Of a stretch of DNA of 64,000 nt, positions 26,536 through 35,361 are shown piece after piece. Location: assembly GCA_040882225.1 (NCBI GenBank), contig JBBEBR010000014.1, positions 1 through 64,000 on the forward strand, given 5' to 3'. The translations under genes were made by a program, and so were the position numbers. Each line of letters begins with the position of its first letter. The first letter of the stretch is position 1. The DNA comes from Gracilimonas sp040882225 (lineage in GTDB: Bacteria > Bacteroidota > Rhodothermia > Balneolales > Balneolaceae). The notes under the pieces are model-generated. The model was given only the letters and a program-made list of their open reading frames with translations, did no database searches and was not told the DNA's origin.

Positions 26536-27989
26536 TTCACTAACATCATTTTATGAGTGAAGGTTTGTCCGGCGCTTTGCAGGCGGTAAAAATAGATACC
26601 AGAGGAGAGACCAGAAGCATCAAACGTAACCTGATGCGAACCGGCTGGTTTCCGCTCTCCATCCACCAGCACTGCCACTTTTCTTCCCATTACATCAAAC
26701 ACTTCAAGATCCACCAAACTGTTTACTGCTAACTGATAGCTGACCACTGTAGAAGGATTGAAAGGATTCGGGTAGTTTTGTTCTAACGAGATTTGTTTGG
26801 GAATCTCAGCCGGCTCCGGCTCGCTGGAAACAGGGAGTTGTTTAAGCGTGGTGGTTTCCAGTGTTTCGGTATTTACTTCCAGTAGTTTTTCTGTGGTGAG
26901 TACGTAGAGAAGATCAGAATCCGGTTTTTTGTAGAGGCCGGTGATGGGATAATCCACTGTCAGAAATTCCGTGATGGATTCACCACTGTTAGTGGATTCA
27001 AAAATCACGTTCCCATTGCCGAAATAAAATAAACCATCGCCTTCCAGTATTTGACTCAGATATATTTTACTGGAATCTCCCCAAACCTCTTCCCAGCTGT
27101 TACTAGAATCGGTTGATTTTAGCAGCTGATAGTAGTGAGCAGTATCAGGTACAACTTCGAGGGGTGAGAATTTAAACCGGGTTGCAGCAATAATAGCGGA
27201 ACTATCTTCTGCATAAAGAAATGAATCCTTTAAGCTCCATTGGAATTCATCACTCATAAAAGTCATAGTTTTGCCTAAATCATCCGACCAAAATAGAGAA
27301 TCATTTCGCTGGAAAAACAATCCACCTTGTTGATGTTTATCTAAACTCAGGAAGTTGTAATTGTGGATTAATACGCTGTCAGACTCGCCTAAAAAACAAC
27401 CGTCTTCATTTGCATCACATTGTTCATCATGGCTTACAGCTTTGACTAACATAGAATACTCGTAATTTATAGAAGGGAGAGAATCTTCTCTCATGATGCT
27501 AACGATACTGTTTTCTTTGAAGTTGAATACAGAAAAAGAAAGAGTATCCGAAAAGAATACATCTATTTTATTGGCATAATTTGGCCCAGCGTGGAAAAAG
27601 GATGTATTGAAGGCTTTTATAAAACCATGCCTGTTTGAATATGAATCATCTCTATATTCAATAATGAACCATTTTTGCAGGTTATCGTCAAGAAAAGTGT
27701 AATCACTTATATATCTGATAGTAGTCCAGTCTCCATACCATCCGCAAGGATTATTTCTACAGGATTCAAATTTCAGAGAATCTATACCTGAAGTTAAGTT
27801 CAGGTGAAAAATATCATCCCTCCATACCTTACCAAAAGATTCATCATTTCCTTGCTCATACAACCGATAAAATAAATGGGTGATATCAGATGAATCTTTC
27901 AGGCCTTTTAAATCATGAAAGTATTTTTCCTGCGCATGGGTGGAAAGGCTTGTCACGCACACAACTGTTATTAAAATCAGCTTTTTCAT
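26532..27989 (-). CDS. T9SS-secreted BNR-like protein, type A paralog (operon gene 2)
   Basis: The 485-residue protein has a signal peptide and the type A opening EKYFHDLKGLKDSSDITHLFYRLYE. The body carries the same LFWSDDLGKTM, SNSWEEVWGDSSKIYLSQIL and FYFGNGNV segments as the type A gene at 23630, while its sorting domain is nearly identical to the type B genes. A 116-bp stretch at its 3' end, running into the next gene's first codons, is identical to the same junction in the preceding gene pair (27976-28091), a sign of recent recombination. ATGA overlaps link it to both neighbours. Confidence 0.75.
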   Translation of the reverse strand: MKKLILITVVCVTSLSTHAQEKYFHDLKGLKDSSDITHLFYRLYEQGNDESFGKVWRDDIFHLNLTSGIDSLKFESCRNNPCGWYGDWTTIRYISDYTFLDDNLQKWFIIEYRDDSYSNRHGFIKAFNTSFFHAGPNYANKIDVFFSDTLSFSVFNFKENSIVSIMREDSLPSINYEYSMLVKAVSHDEQCDANEDGCFLGESDSVLIHNYNFLSLDKHQQGGLFFQRNDSLFWSDDLGKTMTFMSDEFQWSLKDSFLYAEDSSAIIAATRFKFSPLEVVPDTAHYYQLLKSTDSSNSWEEVWGDSSKIYLSQILEGDGLFYFGNGNVIFESTNSGESITEFLTVDYPITGLYKKPDSDLLYVLTTEKLLEVNTETLETTTLKQLPVSSEPEPAEIPKQISLEQNYPNPFNPSTVVSYQLAVNSLVDLEVFDVMGRKVAVLVDGERKPAGSHQVTFDASGLSSGIYFYRLQSAGQTFTHKMMLVK

Positions 27990-29413
27990 TTCACTAACAT
28001 CATTTTATGAGTGAAGGTTTGTCCGGCGCTTTGCAGGCGGTAAAAATAGATACCAGAGGAGAGACCAGAAGCATCAAACGTAACCTGATGCCTTCCGGCA
28101 GGAATCATTTCACCATCCACCAAAACTGCCACTTTTCTTCCCATCACATCAAAAACTTCAAGGTTCACCAAACTGTTTACCGCTAACTGATAACTGATCA
28201 CTGTAGTCGGGTTGAAAGGATTCGGATAGTTTTGTTCTAAAGTGATTTGTTTTGGGGCTTCAGAAGGCTCCGGCTCATTGGAAACAGGAATTTGTTTAAG
28301 CGTGGTGGTTTCCTGCGTTTCGGTATTTACTTCCAGTAGTTCTTCCCTGGTGAGTACGTAGAGAATCTCAGAATCCGGTTTTTTATAGAGGCCGGTTATT
28401 GGATCATCTGATGTGAAACTCTCAGAAAAAGTGTCACCAAAAATATCAGAGGAATAAACAGTATTAGAATCGGCAACGAATACATGTCCGGCTTGTTTAG
28501 AGTCAGTTTGGATGAATTCAAATCTTGATTCTGTTGCAGGAAGAGTGAGGTGGCTCCAGGAACCGTATTTTCCAAAATCATCAGAAATCAACAGGTTTCT
28601 GATGTATGCGGATTCTTGTTTTTTAGTTATTAGGGAGTAGATAACTGAAGAATCTGCGTCAAAAGCTAATTTTGTATGAGATCCAGTGGAATCGCTCAAA
28701 TTAAAGCTTCTAGAATAATTATCACTTCTATATAAGTTGCCACTGGCTTCCTTCGCAAAATAGAGAGAATCATAAACCGGATGTATTCCTAAAACTTCGT
28801 ATTCAAAGGAAAGTGAATCTGCATAATTCAAAAAATCATCATAGGTATCAAAAACCGGCCAATCTTCACCGTTACCTGAAAAAGGAATAGTTTGAGAATC
28901 GGCATCTACATATAAAGAATCTCCGTTCGGGGACAAGTAAATTTCACTGGGCCAATAATCATTTTTTAAATTTTGTTGATTCTGTTTAACAACTATTGGG
29001 AGGTGAAACTCTATGTAGTCATCTATATGATTCCGTACTTCAAATGTATATCCGTAAGATAAAATTGCCAACCATGTCTCCGGGTTCTGATCATGAAAAT
29101 CATAATCCATTATTATTCTGGTATCATCTCCAGTACAGGATTCTCCAGAATAGCTCATAAATTTCAAAGAATCTGACCTGGAAGGAATATGGTGGTAAAT
29201 GTGATTTGTCGAACTATAAAATGTTTGGGCGCGACCATCACATTCAAAGGTATTAACTTTATTTATATACACTCTATAAAACAAATGCGTAACCCCGCTC
29301 GAATCTTCCATTCCTTTCAATTCATGGAAATAGGCTTCCTTAATTTGTTCCTGTGCAAATGAAAAAGAGGTGGTTAGAGTAAATAAAAAGATAAGAAGTA
29401 GCGTTCTTTTCAT
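27986..29413 (-). CDS. T9SS-secreted BNR-like protein, type B paralog (operon gene 1)
   Basis: This first gene of the operon encodes 475 residues with a signal peptide (about 1-20) and the type B opening KEAYFHELKGMEDSSGVTHLFYRVY. The body has SSDIFGDTFSESF-like Asp-box turns, then the conserved linker and T9SS domain (NYPNPFNPTT to KMMLVK). The operon promoter must lie in the 161-base gap shared with divergent gatB. The pair formed by this gene and the next (B then A) is repeated by genes 3 and 4. The role is unknown; surface or secreted location is well supported. Confidence 0.75.
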   Translation of the reverse strand: MKRTLLLIFLFTLTTSFSFAQEQIKEAYFHELKGMEDSSGVTHLFYRVYINKVNTFECDGRAQTFYSSTNHIYHHIPSRSDSLKFMSYSGESCTGDDTRIIMDYDFHDQNPETWLAILSYGYTFEVRNHIDDYIEFHLPIVVKQNQQNLKNDYWPSEIYLSPNGDSLYVDADSQTIPFSGNGEDWPVFDTYDDFLNYADSLSFEYEVLGIHPVYDSLYFAKEASGNLYRSDNYSRSFNLSDSTGSHTKLAFDADSSVIYSLITKKQESAYIRNLLISDDFGKYGSWSHLTLPATESRFEFIQTDSKQAGHVFVADSNTVYSSDIFGDTFSESFTSDDPITGLYKKPDSEILYVLTREELLEVNTETQETTTLKQIPVSNEPEPSEAPKQITLEQNYPNPFNPTTVISYQLAVNSLVNLEVFDVMGRKVAVLVDGEMIPAGRHQVTFDASGLSSGIYFYRLQSAGQTFTHKMMLVK

Positions 29414-29574
29414 AAGTAATTTGGTTTTATGCGTTTAATGTAATTGATACAGCTCATAAATTCCATATAGAATTATCATTACAATCAACCAAAAACAAGC
29501 AACATTAAATTCAAAACTGTCTATCAACTTTAATATCTTTCCCCTTCTAAAAGCCCTGACCTAAAAAGAATTGA

Positions 29575-31023
29575 ATGAGCACTATTGCGCACGAAAAGTA
29601 TGAGGCGGTAATTGGCCTCGAAGTACACGCACAGCTTCTAACCGAAAGTAAAGCTTTTGCAGCCGTTACAACCGAATACGGTGGTGCCCCAAATACGCAG
29701 GTTACACCGCTTTGCCTGGGACATCCCGGAACGCTTCCCGTAATTAATGAAAACCTCGTTCGCTATATCATAAAAATGGGTCTTGCTACTAATTGCGATG
29801 TAGCTCCACGTTCTATTTTTGCCCGGAAAAATTATTTCTATCCTGATTTACCTAAAGGCTACCAGATTTCACAATTCGATACTCCTATTTGTTTTGATGG
29901 TTTTGTGGATATCGAGCTCGAAGATTATGATAAGCGCATCGGTCTCACTCGTATCCATATGGAAGAGGATGCCGGAAAATCAATTCATGATCAGGATCCA
30001 TATAATACGCTTGTGGATTTGAATCGTGCCGGAACTCCACTTATCGAGATTGTTTCGGAACCGGATTTGAGAACTCCACAGGAAGCATACGCTTATCTTT
30101 CCAAAATCAAACAAATTGTGCAGTACCTGGAAATCTGCGATGGAAATATGGAAGAGGGAAGTCTGCGTTGCGATGCGAACGTTTCGGTTCGCCTGCGCGG
30201 ACAGGAAAAGCTCGGAACGCGTACCGAGCTCAAAAACATGAATTCTTTCCGAAATGTGGAGCGGGCAATTCATTATGAAATTTATCGGCAGATTGAACTT
30301 ATCGAAAAGGGTGGAGAAGTAATTCAGCAAACCCGGCTTTGGAATACCACAAAAAATGAAACCCGGCTCATGCGTTCCAAAGAAGAAGCACATGATTACC
30401 GTTACTTCCCGGAACCCGATTTACCTCCTGTTTTGGTAACCGGCAAAATGCTTGAAGAGATTAAAGCGGAATTGCCAGAGCTTGCTGATGTTCGCCAAAA
30501 GCGATTTATGGAAGAATATAAGATGAGCGAACTGGATGCCATCACCTTAACAGAAAGTCGCTATCTTGCAGATTATTACGAAGAAGTTGTGAAATACCTG
30601 GGAAATCCTAAGGCAGCTTCAAGTATTGTGCTGAGTGAGGTTTTAAGGATTTTGAATGAACAAAGTATTGATATTCGTGAGTTTGAAATTGCGGCTGAAC
30701 GGATTTCTGAACTGGTGAAGTTGAAGGAAGAAGACAAAGTTAATTCCTCGGCTTTACAGGAAATTTTTAACGCTATGCTGGAGAGCAATAAATATCCGGA
30801 AGATTTAGCTAAGGAAATGAACCTGATTCAGGTTTCGGATTCTGGATTTTTAGAACCTATTGTTGATGAAATAATAACGAACAATCCTGACGAGGTTAAA
30901 CGTTATCAGGAAGGGAAAAAGCAGCTGATGGGATTTTTCGTGGGTCAGGCTATGAAAGCTTCCCGTGGAAAAGCGAATCCCAAAATGATAACAGATCTAA
31001 TCACAAAAAAATTAAGCGACTAA
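29575..31023 (+). CDS. gatB: Aspartyl/glutamyl-tRNA amidotransferase subunit B
   Basis: GatB is the kinase-like subunit of the GatCAB complex that converts Glu-tRNA(Gln) and Asp-tRNA(Asn) to the amide forms. The 482-residue protein shows the signatures YEAVIGLEVHAQL at the start, FYPDLPKGYQISQ, IGLTRIHMEEDAGK, LVDLNRAGTPLIEIVSEPD, and the C-terminal YqeY-like tail (GFFVGQAMKASRGKANP). Its length is standard. gatA and gatC are not in the window. It appears to lead a plus-strand series that continues with a lipoprotein, tpiA and purD. Confidence 0.97.
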   Translation: MSTIAHEKYEAVIGLEVHAQLLTESKAFAAVTTEYGGAPNTQVTPLCLGHPGTLPVINENLVRYIIKMGLATNCDVAPRSIFARKNYFYPDLPKGYQISQFDTPICFDGFVDIELEDYDKRIGLTRIHMEEDAGKSIHDQDPYNTLVDLNRAGTPLIEIVSEPDLRTPQEAYAYLSKIKQIVQYLEICDGNMEEGSLRCDANVSVRLRGQEKLGTRTELKNMNSFRNVERAIHYEIYRQIELIEKGGEVIQQTRLWNTTKNETRLMRSKEEAHDYRYFPEPDLPPVLVTGKMLEEIKAELPELADVRQKRFMEEYKMSELDAITLTESRYLADYYEEVVKYLGNPKAASSIVLSEVLRILNEQSIDIREFEIAAERISELVKLKEEDKVNSSALQEIFNAMLESNKYPEDLAKEMNLIQVSDSGFLEPIVDEIITNNPDEVKRYQEGKKQLMGFFVGQAMKASRGKANPKMITDLITKKLSD

Positions 31024-31037
31024 TTACAGTAAATTCT

Positions 31038-32399
31038 ATGAAGCAATATTTCATTCTTTCAGCCTTATTAGTTTCCCTTATTGCAACTTCTTGCAGTAAT
31101 GAGCCGGAAACATTTTCTACTGTTGTAAAAGGAAATCTTTCGGTAGCAGATTCTTTGGATGATTCTTCCGATTATTCGGGCATTGGAGTCACACTTATAA
31201 ACCGTGATTCTGCCGAAAACGAACCCGATACCGTTTTCAATACGCTCACGGATAAAGTGGGGAATTTTGAAGGCGTTGTTCAATTTCCCGAGAAAAAATA
31301 TTATAGGTTAGTAATCAGCCGTAATGGACAGAATTTAGGAACCATAGGCGCAATTCTTGCCGAAAACGACACATTGACAATAGAAGGGATTTTGCCTGGT
31401 TTGGATGAGAACCTCACTTTGAAATCTCGCGAGCATGACGCTTTGAAAACGTTCAATCGTGTCGAAAATAGTTTTCAGCGTGTAGCGGCTTTTATTCGTG
31501 GAGGCGCGGTTCCCGATTCCATGCTGGCTTATGAATTAGAAAAGTGGAGTAACCTGTATTGGGAGATTCATGAAAAGAATGAAAACACGATTGCTTCGCA
31601 TTTTGCCGCCGAACAATCTGCTGTTTTGCTAAGTGGTTGGGCTGACGAGCGCATGTTAAAGCGAATCGATTCTGCTTTACCGGCTGATTACATTGTGTCG
31701 GTTGCTGTGAGGCTGGGAAAACCCTACATAGCTGAAACAAAAGGTTTTGATTCGGCATCAGGTTATTTGGATTCACTTTTCCACCTTGCCCAAAATGAAT
31801 CTGTTAAAGAGATGATTTTACGGGATAAAATTAAAATGCACTTCGACAGCTCTCGTATCAAAGAAGCTAAATCACTTTTGACAAATTATGAACGTGATTA
31901 TGCCGAGAAATCAAACGCGCAGGAATGGGCAAAGACTATTCGCTATGATTTGAATTACCTGGCACCTGGAGTTAACGCACCCGATTTTTCATTTGTGACA
32001 ATGGAAGGCGATTCTGTGAATAAACAAACCATGGATGGACAAGTATATATACTCGAAATATCGCCGCTTGCTAACAGAGAATATCAGGCCGGCCTCGACA
32101 GAACCGTGGTTATTCATGAAATTTATAAAAACTATGGCTTGAAGATTCTCACCGTGCCTTTAGATCAAAGTGAAGTTACCGTGAACGCGTTTTTTGAAGA
32201 GCGGATTAAAATGTGGCCGGTAGCTAAATTAGGATCTTTTGATGTTCAGGAAATCATCGAGAAATTTAATGTTACTCAGGTTCCTACCCGTTTATTAATC
32301 GATAAAAATGGAATCCTGATTCGTAAATATGTCAGGAACGAATTTGAGGATATAATTCAGGGGCTGAATCAGGCTTTCAGAACTACCAACTCAAGTTAA
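31038..32399 (+). CDS. Thioredoxin-fold lipoprotein lacking the CxxC motif
   Basis: The 453-residue product has a lipoprotein signal with lipid cysteine near residue 19 (LIATSC). Its N-terminal half resembles the DUF4369-like beta domain of Bacteroidota TlpA-type proteins (VTLINRDSAENEP, YYRLVISRNGQNLG). The C-terminal part is an AhpC/TlpA-like thioredoxin fold (APDFSFVTMEGDSV, then FNVTQVPTRLLIDKNGILIRKYV with the cis-Pro in QVPT). Where CxxC normally follows the second strand, the sequence reads SPLANREYQ, so no redox cysteines are present. It is probably a structural or binding variant. It lies 14 bases after gatB and 12 before tpiA. Confidence 0.75.
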   Translation: MKQYFILSALLVSLIATSCSNEPETFSTVVKGNLSVADSLDDSSDYSGIGVTLINRDSAENEPDTVFNTLTDKVGNFEGVVQFPEKKYYRLVISRNGQNLGTIGAILAENDTLTIEGILPGLDENLTLKSREHDALKTFNRVENSFQRVAAFIRGGAVPDSMLAYELEKWSNLYWEIHEKNENTIASHFAAEQSAVLLSGWADERMLKRIDSALPADYIVSVAVRLGKPYIAETKGFDSASGYLDSLFHLAQNESVKEMILRDKIKMHFDSSRIKEAKSLLTNYERDYAEKSNAQEWAKTIRYDLNYLAPGVNAPDFSFVTMEGDSVNKQTMDGQVYILEISPLANREYQAGLDRTVVIHEIYKNYGLKILTVPLDQSEVTVNAFFEERIKMWPVAKLGSFDVQEIIEKFNVTQVPTRLLIDKNGILIRKYVRNEFEDIIQGLNQAFRTTNSS

Positions 32400-32411
32400 A
32401 ACAAGGATAAA

Positions 32412-33188
32412 ATGCGCAGATTTCTTATTGCCGGTAACTGGAAAATGAATGGTGGCCCTTACGATGCCACTGAACTTTTGGAGGGATTGAAGGCCAAGAA
32501 ACCGGAAATTAAAGAAGAAGTTGATGTATTGGTTTGTCCGCCTTTTGTATCAATAGGATTGGCTGCCAACTCTTTATACGATACCGACATTCAGGTTGGG
32601 GCGCAAAATCTCCATTTTGAAGATAACGGTGCTTTTACCGGCGAAATCAGTGCCAGCATGATTATAGAGAGCGGATGCAATTACGTGATTATTGGCCATT
32701 CCGAACGTCGTCAGTATTTTGGTGAAACCGATCAATCCGTTAATCGGCGTACCAAAAAAGCTCTTGAATACAAATTAGCGCCCATTGTTTGTGTGGGTGA
32801 AAGTCTTGGTCAGCGAAAAGCCGGCGAACATTTTGATGTGGTGGAAAAACAGGTAAAAGCTGCGTTGGATGGAATTTCACTCGAAGAAGCTTTGGATGTT
32901 GTAATTGCTTACGAACCTATTTGGGCTATAGGAACAGGCGAAACGGCAAGTTCTGGCCAGGCCCAGGAAATGCATGCTCACATCAGAAACCTGCTTTCGG
33001 ATATCTATGATGAAAATACTGCCGAAGCTATCCGGATTCTTTACGGCGGAAGCATGAAACCGGCAAACGCCAAAGAATTACTCAGCCAAAAGGATGTGGA
33101 TGGCGGTTTAATCGGTGGCGCAAGTTTAGACGCTGATAGTTTTGCCGAACTAATCACCATAGCCGAAGATCTTTTTCCTGATTTATGA
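32412..33188 (+). CDS. tpiA: Triose-phosphate isomerase
   Basis: TpiA interconverts dihydroxyacetone phosphate and glyceraldehyde 3-phosphate. The 258-residue protein carries GNWKMN (catalytic Lys near 11), the IIGHSERRQYFGE segment (catalytic His), AYEPIWAIGTG (catalytic Glu) and the phosphate-binding GGSMKPAN and GGLIGGASL loops. Length is normal. It overlaps purD by four bases (ATGA), so the two are translationally coupled despite unrelated pathways. Confidence 0.98.
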   Translation: MRRFLIAGNWKMNGGPYDATELLEGLKAKKPEIKEEVDVLVCPPFVSIGLAANSLYDTDIQVGAQNLHFEDNGAFTGEISASMIIESGCNYVIIGHSERRQYFGETDQSVNRRTKKALEYKLAPIVCVGESLGQRKAGEHFDVVEKQVKAALDGISLEEALDVVIAYEPIWAIGTGETASSGQAQEMHAHIRNLLSDIYDENTAEAIRILYGGSMKPANAKELLSQKDVDGGLIGGASLDADSFAELITIAEDLFPDL

Positions 33189-34462
33189 CTTATAATGTGT
33201 TGTTATTGGGAAGTGGTGGCAGAGAACATGCGCTTGCGTGGGGAATATCTAAATCACCGCTTTTAGATGAACTTTTTATCGCTCCCGGAAATCCCGGCAC
33301 TGCCGAACTTGGAAGTAACGTATCTCTTTCTCTTTCTGATTTTGAAGGCATTTGGAGCTTCATCCAAAAAAATAATATTAACCTGACGGTAGTTGGCCCT
33401 GAGCAGCCTTTGGTTGATGGAATTGTTGATTTCCTTCAAGGAAAATATCACCGGGTATTTGGCCCGTCTCAACAAGCAGCTATGCTGGAAGGCAGTAAAG
33501 AATTCGCTAAGGAATTCATGAACCGGCATCACATTCCTACCGCTGCTTACAAGGTTTTTTCACAGGATGAATTTGATGAAGCCGCTGCCTTTATCACATA
33601 CAAAAATGAATATCCGGTGGTGTTGAAAGCCGATGGTCTCGCGGGCGGAAAAGGAGTTTTCATCCCCGAAACAGAAAAAGAAGCATTAGATGCACTGGAA
33701 GAATTGAGGGAAAATTCATCCCTTAAAAAAGCCGCTAACAAGCTTGTGATCGAAGAATTTATGCAGGGTGAAGAGGCTTCCGTTTTTGCAGTTTCTGATG
33801 GAAACACGTATAAAATCATCGGCAATGCTCAGGATCATAAACGTGTGGGTGAAGGCGATACAGGCCTAAATACAGGCGGAATGGGGGCGTATTCTCCGGC
33901 GCCCGTGGTAAGTGATGAGATTATGCAAAGAGTGGAAAAGGAGATTATCGCGCCGACCATTTCGGGGATGAAATCGGAAGGAAATCCTTATGCGGGAATT
34001 CTTTATTGCGGATTGATGATTACCAAAGAAGGGCCGAAAGTGGTAGAATACAATTGCCGTTTTGGAGATCCTGAATGTCAAGTGATTTTGCCCAGAATGA
34101 AAACCGATGTCTTGCAAATTATCCTGGCTTGCACACAGTCTGAACTCGAAAAGACAAATATAGACTTTGATGATGAATTCAAGTGCTGTGTAGTGATGGC
34201 TTCGGGTGGCTATCCAGAGAAATATGAAAAAGAGAAAGAGATTTTTGGGTTGAAAGATGTCAAAAATGCGCTTGTTTTTCATGCAGGAACAAAATCCGTA
34301 AATGGAAAAATTTATACCAATGGTGGGCGTGTTCTAAATGTGATCGGATCGGGAAAAACGCTGAAAGCATCCATCCAAAATGCTTATGGTGAAATAAAAA
34401 AGATAGATTTTGACAAAGCCTATTACCGCACCGATATTGGGGTAAAAGGTTTAAAGCATTGA
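33185..34462 (+). CDS. purD: Phosphoribosylamine-glycine ligase
   Basis: PurD joins glycine to phosphoribosylamine using ATP in purine synthesis. The 425-residue ATP-grasp enzyme begins VLLLGSGGREHALAW and has NLTVVGPEQPLVDGIVD, the ADGLAGGKGV glycine loop, QDHKRVGEGDTGLNTGGMGAYSPAP and EYNCRFGDPECQ, all diagnostic. Its start overlaps tpiA (ATGA) and its stop overlaps the following gene (TTGA). Other purine genes in the window (purE, purK) are elsewhere. Confidence 0.97.
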   Translation: MTYNVLLLGSGGREHALAWGISKSPLLDELFIAPGNPGTAELGSNVSLSLSDFEGIWSFIQKNNINLTVVGPEQPLVDGIVDFLQGKYHRVFGPSQQAAMLEGSKEFAKEFMNRHHIPTAAYKVFSQDEFDEAAAFITYKNEYPVVLKADGLAGGKGVFIPETEKEALDALEELRENSSLKKAANKLVIEEFMQGEEASVFAVSDGNTYKIIGNAQDHKRVGEGDTGLNTGGMGAYSPAPVVSDEIMQRVEKEIIAPTISGMKSEGNPYAGILYCGLMITKEGPKVVEYNCRFGDPECQVILPRMKTDVLQIILACTQSELEKTNIDFDDEFKCCVVMASGGYPEKYEKEKEIFGLKDVKNALVFHAGTKSVNGKIYTNGGRVLNVIGSGKTLKASIQNAYGEIKKIDFDKAYYRTDIGVKGLKH

Positions 34463-35352
34463 AAAAAGAATACCGAATATCATTTATTAAGCTAAAACCG
34501 CTTTGGTTTAATCTGGGAGCGTTAAGAAAAATCCGGGAGTTAAAAACAGCAATTCTTATCCCTGCTTTTCTTTTTGTGATGATTGCGCCTTCTTCTTCCT
34601 ATTCCCAGCCACTTGAACTCCTCTACAAAAATCTTGACAACGCAACTTCTCTGGATGTGACTCCCAACGCAATTTACATCGTAGAACAGGGGCGAAACAG
34701 GTTATTACAACTCGATCATTCTGGCGAATTATTGGAGAGTATGGGTGGCCGTGGTTCGGGAGATTATCAGTTTAGCAGACCAATAGATGTGGACGCCACA
34801 AACGGACTCAAAGTTTATGTTTCGGATTATAATAACCGAAGAGTAAAGGTTTTGGGCAGAAGGGGAGAGTTTCTGAGCCAGATTACGGCTTTGAAGCATT
34901 TCGGAAGGCAAAGAAATATTTCACCCACCCAAATCTCAGTTGATGAGTTAGGGCAGGTTATTTTTTATGATGAATCAACGAATTCAATACAGCGAATTAA
35001 TGAAGAAGCTGATTTAATAGACGAATTTCGCCTGGATAATGAAATTCTGCGGGTTGATGACATGATTCTTGTCGGGCAGCTTTTATTTATTCTTGACTCT
35101 GAAGCTGAGCTGATTCACGTGCTTTCCGAGAATGGAAATTACGAGCTTTTTTATCCCGCAAAAGATGTGTTTGCTTTCCACACTGATGGCGAAACGATTT
35201 GGAAAAGTTTTGCAAGCCGCCTTGTTATCGAGAACCGGAATTCGGAAGATAGAATCATCGAATTTGGCGAGCGCATTCCCGTTGTAGATATAGACGTAAT
35301 GGACGGCACTATGTATGTTCTTGGAGATCAGGCACTGTATAAAATTCAGTAA
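34459..35352 (+). CDS. Exported NHL-repeat-like propeller protein
   Basis: The only credible start in frame is the TTG at 34459, which overlaps the purD stop as TTGA. This gives 297 residues with an unusually long basic leader (about 33 residues) before the hydrophobic stretch ILIPAFLFVMIAPSSSYSQ. The body has NHL-like units (NAIYIVEQGRNRLLQLDHSGELLESMGGRG and LKVYVSDYNNRRVKVLGRRGEFL), suggesting a small beta-propeller. It is followed at nine bases by the LuxE-like gene. No specific function can be given; a periplasmic scaffold is likely. Confidence 0.65.
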   Translation: MKKEYRISFIKLKPLWFNLGALRKIRELKTAILIPAFLFVMIAPSSSYSQPLELLYKNLDNATSLDVTPNAIYIVEQGRNRLLQLDHSGELLESMGGRGSGDYQFSRPIDVDATNGLKVYVSDYNNRRVKVLGRRGEFLSQITALKHFGRQRNISPTQISVDELGQVIFYDESTNSIQRINEEADLIDEFRLDNEILRVDDMILVGQLLFILDSEAELIHVLSENGNYELFYPAKDVFAFHTDGETIWKSFASRLVIENRNSEDRIIEFGERIPVVDIDVMDGTMYVLGDQALYKIQ

Positions 35353-35361
35353 AACTGATGT

